From a virus, in the IMG/VR virus record IMGVR_UViG_3300027833_001471, positions 1-57,330 of that record: a stretch of DNA of 57,330 nt, one strand, 5' to 3'. The stretch's first letter is position 1; each line of letters begins with the position of its first letter. The translations under genes and the position numbers were made by a program. This document shows positions 32,455-41,221 of this stretch, piece by piece. Under the pieces are notes generated by a model. That model searched no databases and was not told the DNA's origin. It saw only the letters and a program-made list of their open reading frames with translations.

Positions 32455-33068
32455 CACCAGATAATATTATATTCGTAAAACACGGCGATAAGTATAACGC
32501 TGGGCATGTAAATAGGCTACACAAACAGCTTAAAGAATACTTTCCTAATGCGGATTACCTGTGCTACACAGATGATCCTGTTGGCGTTAATATTGTCTGT
32601 ATGCCTGTTTTTACTAAACCAACTCTAAGATTTTGGTGGAACAAACTTGCCATGTTTAGTGAAGACTTTACAGTTGCTGGTGTCGTAGGTAAGTGCCTAT
32701 TCTTTGATCTTGATATGGATATTAAGGAAGACCCAAGTTCTTTCTTGAAGTGGGATGGGCTAACCATACTCAAAGACTATTGGAAAGACGATCTCTACAT
32801 GGCTCCACATGCTTATGATGTTCATATAAATAGTTCAGTAATCACATGGACTGCTGGAGAACAGACGCATATATGGGATCACTTTATGTCTAATAAAGAT
32901 TACTTCATGCGTAAGTATAAAGGCATCGACAGATTTTTAGTCCACGAAGGATTGGAGTTTAATACTTTCGATCATGGGCTTGTAAACAGTGTTGCTAATG
33001 AATTTAGAAATGCACCAATTGATATGTATAATGGAATGAAATATGAGCTACCTAGAAACAATCTATAA
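32451..33068 (+). CDS. Glycosyltransferase-like protein (GT-A fold)
   Basis: 205 residues. FFDLDMDI near residue 85 is a D-x-D sugar-nucleotide/Mn site in GT-A fashion, preceded by 'RFWWNKLAMFSED'. Short for a full enzyme (GT8-like proteins are usually 250 or more). ATGA overlap with the radical SAM gene and a 26-base overlap with the next gene. Likely acts on a phage or host glycan. Confidence 0.65.
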   Translation: MTPDNIIFVKHGDKYNAGHVNRLHKQLKEYFPNADYLCYTDDPVGVNIVCMPVFTKPTLRFWWNKLAMFSEDFTVAGVVGKCLFFDLDMDIKEDPSSFLKWDGLTILKDYWKDDLYMAPHAYDVHINSSVITWTAGEQTHIWDHFMSNKDYFMRKYKGIDRFLVHEGLEFNTFDHGLVNSVANEFRNAPIDMYNGMKYELPRNNL

Positions 33069-33708
33069 AAATGCATTAAACGCATGTGAAGATATTTACA
33101 GAGAATCGCAATACAATAAAGACGTAGATTTGTATAGAAGCTACGACATTATGAACTCTGTCAACGAAACGCAGTTGAAAAGCAAGCAGTGGCTAGTTGA
33201 TACGCTAGTGCCTTTCCTTACAGATGAGCAATTCGAATGGTGTCCTCTACAGGATATTATTATTCTTGGTGGGTGGTACGGCATGAATGGCATGTTACTT
33301 CGCCAAAAGATAGACAACGATATTAATATTTGGAATGTCGATACAGATCAATGGTGTGAACATTACACAAACATGCTACAAGATGGCAACGATGACTATA
33401 AAAACAACCATTCGATCACTGACGATGCCTTAGACTACTTTTTCACAAGGGCTGATGCATACCAACTTATTATCAATACAAGTTGTGAGCATATGGAACC
33501 AGATGATATACGATTGATGCTTGGCGCGAAAACGCGCGAGACTATGATTTGTTTTCAAAGCAATAATTATCATTCTATCCAAAGCCATATCAATACACAC
33601 AATAGCTTAGATGAGTTTGTCGAGTCGTTAGACTTGGCTGGTGTTTTGTGGAAAGGTGAGAAGAAAGTAAATGAGGAATGCGATAGGTATATGGTGATAG
33701 GCGTATGA
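33043..33708 (+). CDS. Methyltransferase-like protein
   Basis: 221 residues. IILGGWYGMNGMLLRQK then IWNVDTDQ looks like motif I and the following acidic strand end of a class I SAM methyltransferase; 'LIINTSCEHM' would be motif IV/VI. The match is loose. ATGA overlap with the large glycosyltransferase gene. Alternative: a Rossmann-like protein of other function. Confidence 0.5.
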   Translation: MSYLETIYKNALNACEDIYRESQYNKDVDLYRSYDIMNSVNETQLKSKQWLVDTLVPFLTDEQFEWCPLQDIIILGGWYGMNGMLLRQKIDNDINIWNVDTDQWCEHYTNMLQDGNDDYKNNHSITDDALDYFFTRADAYQLIINTSCEHMEPDDIRLMLGAKTRETMICFQSNNYHSIQSHINTHNSLDEFVESLDLAGVLWKGEKKVNEECDRYMVIGV

Positions 33709-35414
33709 AAAGAGTTATTTTTACGACATATGACGATATTGAAAAAGAACAAGATCAATGGGGAACAAACCATTACGCTACTGAGTCTATTAAAACGTAT
33801 TTTGATAAACTAATCGCAAACAAAGAAGAATACGCTAACAGTCTAATTAACGTTGAGTTTAAATTTTACCATAACACAATGAAAGACTTTAATATTGATG
33901 CTGACTTAGAATTTACAAAGACTAATCTATACAAACACCATATCATGGCAGAGTTAGCTGATGATTACGATGAGGTTATGTATGTAGATATGGATGTTGT
34001 ATTCAACACAGAAAAGAACGTGTTTGACGAATTAGACTTGAGCGAAGGCATTCACATCCAAGTGCAAACAGATGAGGTCACGAACAAAGACATTGAAGGT
34101 GTCATGTTTGAAAATATCGGTAGTCGTAGCCCTACACTAAAGTATCACATCACGAAAGATTTGTTGGGTGGTGGAGACAATCATGTAATGAACACTGGCA
34201 TTATGATAGCCAAGTCAGAGCATATCAAACAGATTAAGTTTATGGAAAGATTGCCAAGTATCATTGAAAAAGTTGATGATCTTAAACGCAATGGCATTTC
34301 TGATGATCAATATAAATTTTTAAGAATGTATTACTATCCAAACAATGAATCTATATTTTCGTATATTATGGAGAGTGAAGCCATTCCATATGTTATTATG
34401 GAAGATAGATGGCATACACTTGTTGGCAAAGACCCCTCTGATTTAGATTGGGACAACATTGAGATAGCACACTTCATTAGCAAGAAGTTTAATATGTTTT
34501 TTAAAGACAAGACAAAGCTGATATATTCTATCTACATTGAAATACCCGACGAACGCTTAGACAATCCACGTGGACCTAACGATGATCCTGTCAATAAGAG
34601 TAAGCGAACACAAGAAAGATTGGCAGAATATAAAGATAAGTTGTATAATAACCATCTTGAATACGCACACAATCACGAAGCGACTTACATCCACTTTACG
34701 AGAGACAACCAATACGAAGAGTTTCGTGCTAGGTTCCCTGATCTATCAGAGTACGATGTAATCAATCTATATAAAGTATATCTATTAGATTACCTGACGC
34801 ATCAGTATGATCTGGTATTGTATGTAGATTTTGATGTTGTGTTTGTGTCTGATCATGATGTGTTTGGTTACCTTAGAGGCGAACATCTATTTTGCTGTTA
34901 TGCAACGAACGCTAAAGATGCTGGCGTAAATCTGTGGGATGCAAGGTATCTAAAAGCTTATGACAAAGACTTTAGATCGCCAGAAGCAAAGTATTGGAAT
35001 TCACATGCCATGTTATCTGAACAAGATGTAGACCCTGATAATTATGTTTTTAACACAGGTATCATGATGGCTAGTAGAGAAGTTATGGAAAAACTAGGGT
35101 ACTTTTCTGACATAAGCGAGACTATCGCTATGATGAAAGAACTCAAGGAAGACTCTATCTATCCACCTCAAGTACAAGCGTCTTTTGGTTACGATAACGA
35201 AACAATAATGTCATACAAAGTTAAAATGAATAACGTGCCTGTCCAAAGGCTATCTGATACATGGCATTTTAAGCATGTTGAGCAACCACTCGCCGCTTAC
35301 ACTAAGGGTACAGAAGAATACAAAACAAGCAAGTACACTCTTAACGCAGAAATAACTAAGCACAACAGCGTAATGGTTCACATGATTTCTAAGAACTTTG
35401 GATTACTTTTTTGA
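33705..35414 (+). CDS. Tandem-domain glycosyltransferase-like protein
   Basis: 569 residues made of two similar GT-A domains. Domain 1 has EVMYVDMDVVFN (D95/D97), domain 2 LVLYVDFDVVFV (D375/D377); each is followed by NTGIMIA or NTGIMMA and a 'W(H/-)' block (RWHTL, TWHFKH). The internal duplication gives two possible active sites, for example for adding two sugars in sequence. End of the rightward late operon; converges on the leftward DUF6356 genes with a 12-base overlap. Confidence 0.75.
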   Translation: MKRVIFTTYDDIEKEQDQWGTNHYATESIKTYFDKLIANKEEYANSLINVEFKFYHNTMKDFNIDADLEFTKTNLYKHHIMAELADDYDEVMYVDMDVVFNTEKNVFDELDLSEGIHIQVQTDEVTNKDIEGVMFENIGSRSPTLKYHITKDLLGGGDNHVMNTGIMIAKSEHIKQIKFMERLPSIIEKVDDLKRNGISDDQYKFLRMYYYPNNESIFSYIMESEAIPYVIMEDRWHTLVGKDPSDLDWDNIEIAHFISKKFNMFFKDKTKLIYSIYIEIPDERLDNPRGPNDDPVNKSKRTQERLAEYKDKLYNNHLEYAHNHEATYIHFTRDNQYEEFRARFPDLSEYDVINLYKVYLLDYLTHQYDLVLYVDFDVVFVSDHDVFGYLRGEHLFCCYATNAKDAGVNLWDARYLKAYDKDFRSPEAKYWNSHAMLSEQDVDPDNYVFNTGIMMASREVMEKLGYFSDISETIAMMKELKEDSIYPPQVQASFGYDNETIMSYKVKMNNVPVQRLSDTWHFKHVEQPLAAYTKGTEEYKTSKYTLNAEITKHNSVMVHMISKNFGLLF

Positions 35415-35684
35415 AGCCTTTTCAGCATCTTCTCGTTCGATTACACCCTTGAGTTCAGCAATGAGTTCTTCTGCTAACTCAACCTGTCTTAAGGTAATTC
35501 TGTGTGGAGTGTTAGGAAACAAAAACGGAATAAACGCATGAGTGTATCCAGTAATTGCATTGACCAAGCCAAAGGTACTTAGTTTTATAGCAAACCACAT
35601 GTGTTGGAAATATCCAGAACGAACTTCTTCTAAGTGTTCAGTATTAATCAAATAGCCATATCGGCCTAAGTTACCAAATTTCAT
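35403..35684 (-). CDS. DUF6356-like small membrane protein A
   Basis: 93 residues: GYFQHMWFAIKLSTFGLVNAITGYTHAFIPFLFPNTPH matches the alphaproteobacterial DUF6356 pattern (H near the start of a span, then 'HA..PFLFP.T'). One to two membrane segments. ATGA overlap with its paralogue upstream. Function of the family unknown. Confidence 0.7.
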   Translation of the reverse strand: MKFGNLGRYGYLINTEHLEEVRSGYFQHMWFAIKLSTFGLVNAITGYTHAFIPFLFPNTPHRITLRQVELAEELIAELKGVIEREDAEKASKK

Positions 35685-35890
35685 TTGTGATGCTCGAATG
35701 TTGTGTCTACTAAACTTGCCAATTTCTTTGCCGCATTCATAGATGATGCTTCAAGAGCAAATGGTAAGATAGCATGAATTGTACTTGTCACGAATACTGC
35801 TAATGACCAAAATACCATGTGTGATCCAATTTTAAGATGACCGAAGTATCCTGTGTCTGCCTTTTCGCAATGTGCTGTAAGTGTAGTCAT
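35681..35890 (-). CDS. DUF6356-like small membrane protein B
   Basis: 69 residues, paralogue of the next gene (GYFGHLKIGSHMVFWSLAVFVTSTIHAILPFALEAS). Late promoter TATAAATA at 35926-35919. The pair is separate from the flanking enzyme cassettes. DUF6356 is common in alphaproteobacteria, a host hint. Confidence 0.7.
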   Translation of the reverse strand: MTTLTAHCEKADTGYFGHLKIGSHMVFWSLAVFVTSTIHAILPFALEASSMNAAKKLASLVDTTFEHHK

Positions 35891-35918
35891 TTTGTTCTCC
35901 TTATATGATGTTACTACC

Positions 35919-35926
35919 TATTTATA
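35919..35926 (-). promoter_or_regulatory. T4-like late promoter (TATAAATA)
   Basis: Exact minus-strand TATAAATA 28 bases before the 35890 start, overlapping the last bases before the methyltransferase stop. Confidence 0.7.
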
Positions 35927-35928
35927 AT

Positions 35929-36543
35929 TCAATACCCAACAATTCCCAAAGCTGTCTCTGGTCTTACTCGAATATCCATGTAGTTAAACCAATCCGTGGT
36001 TCCTGTCTTTACGTGGTGATGATCTAATTGACTTTTTAAATGTTCTGTATCAAATGCACTCCAAAGAATACCTTTTTCATCTCGTGTGTATGATACATCC
36101 CCACCATCAAAGTTTAAATCATAATACTTGTCTCGAAATTTATCTAGGAATGTGTTGTTAGTTGGGTCTATGTAAGTGAATACAATCCTGTTCGTATATT
36201 TCGAAAGATGTCTAATGCAGTACAAAGCTTCATCTAATATGTGATGGGTAAACACACTATTCGCAAATACTATATCGTGCCATGGTATTTTTGGGAACGG
36301 CTCGTGAGCATTTCCGTTTGGGTTATAATAAGAGTGGTGTCTGTTCCAATGGATTGACTTCACGTTATTTGGTAAGGCATCTAATCCTTCTTTGCTAATA
36401 TCCAAGCACGTATACTTTTTAACATTAATTTCACCATCTAACAAGTTTCCCCTGTTACCACCAAAGTCTAGTACACTTTGCCAACTGTAATCAGGCACAC
36501 ACTGCTTAAATATAGCATATGTATTTGTTTTCCTAAACTTCAT
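35929..36543 (-). CDS. Class I SAM-dependent methyltransferase
   Basis: 204 residues from ATG 36543, which overlaps the upstream TGA (ATGA); GTG 36555 is an alternative. VLDFGGNRGNLL is motif I, YTCLDISKEGL the following acidic loop, DIVFANSVFTHH motif IV. Family resembles methyltransferase type 11/12. Last gene of the P450 cassette; a tailoring O-, N- or C-methylation is possible. Confidence 0.8.
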   Translation of the reverse strand: MKFRKTNTYAIFKQCVPDYSWQSVLDFGGNRGNLLDGEINVKKYTCLDISKEGLDALPNNVKSIHWNRHHSYYNPNGNAHEPFPKIPWHDIVFANSVFTHHILDEALYCIRHLSKYTNRIVFTYIDPTNNTFLDKFRDKYYDLNFDGGDVSYTRDEKGILWSAFDTEHLKSQLDHHHVKTGTTDWFNYMDIRVRPETALGIVGY

Positions 36544-36719
36544 TTCTTGTTCCACAAAACTATTATCATGATAACCTCACGATAAATTGGGATCATACAC
36601 CCCACAAATCTTGTTGCTTTATCGCATTTTTTCCACACAAGTGATGGTGGATACTTTTCTGTCAACATGAAAGCTACAATAGTCACTAGTATATATTGAA
36701 TTATGAATAGTTCTATCAT
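36540..36719 (-). CDS. Small membrane protein
   Basis: 59 residues with a hydrophobic N-terminal helix (ELFIIQYILVTIVAFML) and a second weaker one. Bounded on both sides by ATGA overlaps, which strongly supports it as a gene of the cassette. Function unknown. Confidence 0.65.
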   Translation of the reverse strand: MIELFIIQYILVTIVAFMLTEKYPPSLVWKKCDKATRFVGCMIPIYREVIMIIVLWNKK

Positions 36720-37318
36720 GGCAATATATCCGCAACTAAATGAATACGATCAATATCACTTGCATTTAATGCCGTGTGGTTACCCTTATCAGTATGAGCA
36801 AACGTCCAAAGTTCTAGTGGCAAATGCTTTACTTCGTCTTCAATGATCATAAGACAAGCTTCATCTGTTTGTATTGGGTAATGCAATCTTGGGATTGGAT
36901 CGATATGCCAATTCATACAAGTGTATGGTTTTGATTTTAATAGACGAACTCTGCCAATTTCATATTCAGTTTCCATAGCTTTATACATAGCTTCGAATAC
37001 TGTACCTTTAAAAACATCACACAACTCCCAGTCATATACTGACTTTGGAGACATTGGTATTCTAACATCTCCCTGTGGTGTAAGCCTGATGAAGAAGTCT
37101 GACTTACCTTTATCTGCGAAGTAACCAGCGCCAAAGCTGTAATCATCCGTATAGTCGGGTGCGGCGTTCAGACATATCTGTTGGGCGCTGTGTGGATTGG
37201 ATGGTTGGAACCATTCTAAATTTAAGCTGTCTAATTCTTCTAGCAGACCTTTAAACTGGGGCAACTTTATGTTATCATAATAAGTCAATGTTGAACATCT
37301 CACTTTCTTTGCCTTCAA
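36716..37318 (-). CDS. Asp/Asn beta-hydroxylase-like Fe(II) dioxygenase
   Basis: 200 residues. The C-terminal half has MNWHIDP (H138, D140) and, after a jelly-roll stretch, H181 and R191 in 'HTALNASDIDRIHLV', the HxD...H and 2-oxoglutarate Arg pattern of aspartyl/asparaginyl beta-hydroxylases. Overlaps the radical SAM fusion gene end by 44 bases. The fusion protein next door carries the same domain, as does the 43314 gene, so three homologous hydroxylases are in one cassette. Confidence 0.75.
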   Translation of the reverse strand: MKAKKVRCSTLTYYDNIKLPQFKGLLEELDSLNLEWFQPSNPHSAQQICLNAAPDYTDDYSFGAGYFADKGKSDFFIRLTPQGDVRIPMSPKSVYDWELCDVFKGTVFEAMYKAMETEYEIGRVRLLKSKPYTCMNWHIDPIPRLHYPIQTDEACLMIIEDEVKHLPLELWTFAHTDKGNHTALNASDIDRIHLVADILP

Positions 37319-39326
37319 TCGCTTTCAATACTTCATCGTAACTCTTGTCGAATATCGCTAGTTTGAGGAATATCCTATCATCATTTGAGAAGACGCTGTG
37401 CATCTGTTGTACGTTTAGTAAAGCACATTCATAGTAAACATCAATGTCTTCATCCCACGTAATAGGTCCCGATCCATTTAAAATTATATTTATAGCAGTG
37501 GCTGTTCCGTGATCACGATGAGCCGCTAAATGACTACCAGCTTCTTGGTGATAATATCGTGGGAATACTTCACACCCAACAATAGATGCTACTTGCCATG
37601 CAACCTCGTTAGCAACTTCACAGTCTTCAACATCATCAAATCTAATCACTTGTAACATTTCAAGTGTCTTCGTTTCCGTTTCGTTAGAGGCAGTAAATGC
37701 TTTAGATTTATCTTTATGCTCGTGGTATTCTGTTATCAAAGCATCTTTCAGTTCTTGAGTAACTGGTAGATTTTTCATATATTTTATGTTGGGTTCTTTC
37801 TCATCAACACCCAAGAACTTCACAACCTTTGAATAGTAACTCTTTTGCAGATATTGACGCGCCCTTCTTTTAATCATAGGGTTAGTGAACAACTCTGTGA
37901 ACGTCATTTTACGTAGCTCTTCGAATCCAAATCCAAGACATTGGTAGAACATCAAGAAAAATGTGGACACTTTTATCTCATCAAAATATCCTTCTTGCAA
38001 GTCTTTTACGTACTCAACAACCTCATCACTTGTCCAGTATTGGTTAGACCACTTGTTTTCCATATTAGATTGACGATCAATGGTATAACCAAAGTAATCT
38101 GATCTTTTGGATAATTCGGATGCAGTACCAAGTTCAAGAGGGCTAAAAGAATAAGCATCAAACAAATCCTTTCTTTCAAACAATTCCTTAGTCCATTCAT
38201 CCATTGTTTCTCTATTGTCGTGTGGCAATCCAGCAATGAAACTTCCATACACACTTAACGATCCACCGAATACTTCTTTTGACTTTTCAATCGTTTCAAA
38301 CACTTTCTCTTTTGGACAGCCTTTGCCAATTGATTTAGCTGACTCATAATTAAGAGATTCGACACCAAGAAACCACGCGCATACATTAATTCTTTTAAGT
38401 AAATCTAACTGTTGTGGGAATGCCGCTATAAGATCGATGCGAATGAAAGAAGAGAACTGCAACTTGACTGGAAGGTTCAGTTCTTCTATAGCCTCAGCAA
38501 TAGCCTCTAGTTTTACTGTTTGTTCGTTAAACGTGTCATCAATAATAACGTACTTCGTAGTACCATACAGATCATAGTTCTGCTGTAGTTCAGCCTTAAT
38601 GCATTCTTTATTCCTAAGAAAAGAATTGTCACCTTTCTTTTTACCTATAAGGGGATATGCACAGAACTTACATTTGAATATACAACCCCTACCAAACTCA
38701 ATGCCCATAGCATCTTCAGCATTCCAAAAATCTTCTGGGACGTAGTTTACTCTTTCGTTTCTAAAATCAAACAACGCACCTTTCTGGTCAAAATCAATAA
38801 CGTATGGGTAGTCTCCATATTCCTTGTTGTATTTAAGTTCTATTCCATTCTTGAGATGTTCTGTGATGTGAAGTGCTGGTGCTTCGCCCATGCCAACAAC
38901 AAAGTAATCCACACTTTCGCGTACTTCAGATGCGCGATAATAGGTCATCATACCACCATATACTGTCTTGACACCCTTCGAACGGATGTAGTCAGTCATA
39001 TCTTTTACTTCTTCATCACTGATAGGCCAACGCCAAAGAATGTTTTGCCTTGCACTATCACGAGTGTGGCGCTTGTTATAAACATCCTTACTCTTTCGCA
39101 TGAATAGAGAAGAACTAAACCCAACCCATAATGTGTTGTCACCAATTAGTTTGTCAAGGATTTCGTTTATGTTTCCTTTTTGCATGAAGTGGGTAAAGTT
39201 GTTCAATACAAATACTGAGTAGCCTTGATTTCTTAAATAGGACGCAATTTTATAACCACCAACAGCACGAGCCACGTTGAATACAGGGTCACTCCCCTCA
39301 GTCATAATGATAATGTCGTATGTCAT
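37275..39326 (-). CDS. B12-binding-like radical SAM protein fused to a hydroxylase-like domain
   Basis: 683 residues. Residues 1-170 look like a cobalamin-binding Rossmann domain (DIIIMTEGSDP.., VKTVYGGMMT, VVGMGEAPAL), although the B12 lower-ligand motif DxHxxG is not seen. The radical SAM core follows with GRGCIFKCKFCAYP (C215, C219, C222). The C-terminal ~90 residues form an Asp/Asn-hydroxylase-like cupin: HRDHG (H603, D605), H643 and R651. A radical SAM core joined to a mononuclear iron oxygenase-like domain is unusual. One base separates it from the ligase gene. Confidence 0.85.
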   Translation of the reverse strand: MTYDIIIMTEGSDPVFNVARAVGGYKIASYLRNQGYSVFVLNNFTHFMQKGNINEILDKLIGDNTLWVGFSSSLFMRKSKDVYNKRHTRDSARQNILWRWPISDEEVKDMTDYIRSKGVKTVYGGMMTYYRASEVRESVDYFVVGMGEAPALHITEHLKNGIELKYNKEYGDYPYVIDFDQKGALFDFRNERVNYVPEDFWNAEDAMGIEFGRGCIFKCKFCAYPLIGKKKGDNSFLRNKECIKAELQQNYDLYGTTKYVIIDDTFNEQTVKLEAIAEAIEELNLPVKLQFSSFIRIDLIAAFPQQLDLLKRINVCAWFLGVESLNYESAKSIGKGCPKEKVFETIEKSKEVFGGSLSVYGSFIAGLPHDNRETMDEWTKELFERKDLFDAYSFSPLELGTASELSKRSDYFGYTIDRQSNMENKWSNQYWTSDEVVEYVKDLQEGYFDEIKVSTFFLMFYQCLGFGFEELRKMTFTELFTNPMIKRRARQYLQKSYYSKVVKFLGVDEKEPNIKYMKNLPVTQELKDALITEYHEHKDKSKAFTASNETETKTLEMLQVIRFDDVEDCEVANEVAWQVASIVGCEVFPRYYHQEAGSHLAAHRDHGTATAINIILNGSGPITWDEDIDVYYECALLNVQQMHSVFSNDDRIFLKLAIFDKSYDEVLKAIEGKESEMFNIDLL

Positions 39327-39327
39327 T

Positions 39328-40098
39328 CTATCCCTTACGCGGTCTATTAAAGTCTACTGTAGTTCCATCTCTACCTTTGTAAAAGAATATGCCATGTTTA
39401 GCGTCGAATGAAACTTTATCTTTAGTATCGTACCAATCGTCAAACACACATATATCACCTTCGACAAGCAAGTTGCCATCTCCAACAGAAATCCAACTAC
39501 AATTAATTATGTCCCCAAGAATAGTAGTGTTGGGTGGTGTAATTGATTTTGCATATTCTACTTCAGCCATGTTAGTAAACCTATGCATAATTGCATTAGG
39601 TCCTATTTCAGTCATGCCCCATATAAGTATAACTTCACACCCTCTTCCAACAAACGCTTCTATTATATCATATGTAACAGGCTCTGATCCAACTAGAAAA
39701 ATGTGTCCCTCAAGATCAAGAGTTTTAAATGTTTTAGTCTTCATAACAGCCTTGGCTTGTTTTGGGGTCAAGTGGCTGTGTGTGTATTTAGCTACATTCC
39801 TAACATAATCGTATGGATTAAACCTAACGAGATCAACTGTCGCACCTACGGAGAGAGCGGGTATTGTTTGTGCAAATAACCCCCCTGCCTTTTCTGGGCT
39901 TAAACATGTGTATATTACACTCGAATTGGTTATACGTTGTACATAACAAGCGTTCTTTGCATCTATTGCTATCTTTGATGGTGTTTGTTCAATTGCTTTT
40001 GGTTCACCACTTGTGCCTGACGTGTAAATGATCTTTCCATTTTCAATCACATCATCGAAGTAATTATTGTCATACTTATCATAAAACTGTCTAATCAT
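39328..40098 (-). CDS. Minimal AMP-forming ligase (ANL superfamily)
   Basis: 256 residues from ATG 40098. A3 P-loop YTSGTSGEPK (26-35), A5 WGMTEIGP, A7 'DDWYDTKDKV', and the hinge A8 'YKGRDGTTVDFN', after which it stops. Typical ANL enzymes run 500 residues or more, with about 120 more N-terminal residues and a C-terminal subdomain with the catalytic Lys (A10); both are absent here. It could activate a carboxylic or amino acid without the thiolation step, or act with a partner. Overlaps the halogenase-like gene by 8 bases. Confidence 0.85.
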   Translation of the reverse strand: MIRQFYDKYDNNYFDDVIENGKIIYTSGTSGEPKAIEQTPSKIAIDAKNACYVQRITNSSVIYTCLSPEKAGGLFAQTIPALSVGATVDLVRFNPYDYVRNVAKYTHSHLTPKQAKAVMKTKTFKTLDLEGHIFLVGSEPVTYDIIEAFVGRGCEVILIWGMTEIGPNAIMHRFTNMAEVEYAKSITPPNTTILGDIINCSWISVGDGNLLVEGDICVFDDWYDTKDKVSFDAKHGIFFYKGRDGTTVDFNRPRKG

Positions 40099-41221
40099 CG
40101 AAGTAACCAAACTCGAATTCTTTGTCTACATATCTTAACACATGATGACCCATGAACCTTTCGGTAATTGTTTTGAACATTTCATCATCTTGATTTGCAA
40201 CATATCTTTTCAAAACATTTGTCTGTTCGATACGTTTACTTGACGTCTCTTTAGCCCAATCCCAAAACTCATTTTCGTATATAGAACCACCATGGTAGAT
40301 CAGGTTGATTAAATCTTCTACTGCACGATAGTTTAGGATACATAGTTCGTTAGCTTTATCTTGGGTAATTTCTCCACGTATGTATTGAGAATGAATTTCG
40401 GCATTCTTGACTGTCATGTAAAGAGAGTTTGCACTCATTGGTTCAAAGAACACTGCTCGGTTCCCACTCTTTAGTATTTTGCCATCAATCGTTTTCTTAC
40501 AATAATATGGTTTTAAATCAAATGTTCTAAAATTACTCCTATCATCATCTGATGCTTCCGTGATGCGAATAAGTTCATCTTCTGCTTCTTTACGTGTGCA
40601 AAACTCATTATTGTATAGGAAACCATGGGATGTTCTGTGTTGTAGTGGGATAACAAACATCCAACCATACTTGTGGGCAACGTGTTTAGTAAAGCCAAAA
40701 TCAGATGGGGTTGGATCATCGTAAACTAATGCAGAGTTTAAAACAAGGTTACACTCTTCGTAATCAGAGAAATTTGTTGGTCTGCCACGACAATCAATTA
40801 CATAATCATATTCTGTCAAGTCTTTATATTCTACGTTAGCATCAACACGTCTATAATTAGAGTACATCTTTTGTAATCTCTTCAATCCCATTTCGGCAAA
40901 ATCACGAGCATCAAAGTGAATAGCATGATAACCAGATTGGAATGGAAATATGATTTCTTTTTCGCGCCAATCAATATACTGCGTACCATACTTAGTCGTG
41001 CTGTTGAGTTCTTTTGCTTCTGTTGCGAATATGAAATCAAATGCTTGACCAATTGCAAACGTCACTTCAGACGTGGTACTTTCTCCAACCCCAAGAATGG
41101 GTTTGTTGCTATCGTAGATGTGAGTTACCTCGCAGTCAATGCCTCTGTTCTTAAAGTCTTTTAGTATACAACCAGTAGTTAAGATGCCTGCACTACCAGC
41201 ACCAAGTATTGCAATCTTCAT
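40091..41221 (-). CDS. Flavin-dependent tryptophan-halogenase-like protein
   Basis: 376 residues. FAD motif LGAGSAG (G7/G9/G12), GVGEST (44-49) where tryptophan halogenases have 'GVGEAT', K77 in TTKYG...W at the place of the catalytic Lys (Lys79 of PrnA), and GWMFVIPLQHRTSHG, the W-x-W-x-I-P signature with Phe for the second Trp. Shorter than PrnA (about 540). May be a halogenase or a related flavin hydroxylase. ATGA overlap with the GNAT gene; a flavin reductase would come from the host. Confidence 0.85.
   Translation of the reverse strand: MKIAILGAGSAGILTTGCILKDFKNRGIDCEVTHIYDSNKPILGVGESTTSEVTFAIGQAFDFIFATEAKELNSTTKYGTQYIDWREKEIIFPFQSGYHAIHFDARDFAEMGLKRLQKMYSNYRRVDANVEYKDLTEYDYVIDCRGRPTNFSDYEECNLVLNSALVYDDPTPSDFGFTKHVAHKYGWMFVIPLQHRTSHGFLYNNEFCTRKEAEDELIRITEASDDDRSNFRTFDLKPYYCKKTIDGKILKSGNRAVFFEPMSANSLYMTVKNAEIHSQYIRGEITQDKANELCILNYRAVEDLINLIYHGGSIYENEFWDWAKETSSKRIEQTNVLKRYVANQDDEMFKTITERFMGHHVLRYVDKEFEFGYFDD

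Noticed and set aside
37487-37494. Minus-strand TATAAATA inside the radical SAM fusion gene
   Set aside because: It lies inside coding sequence about 170 bases before the next start; chance occurrence is likely in AT-rich DNA.
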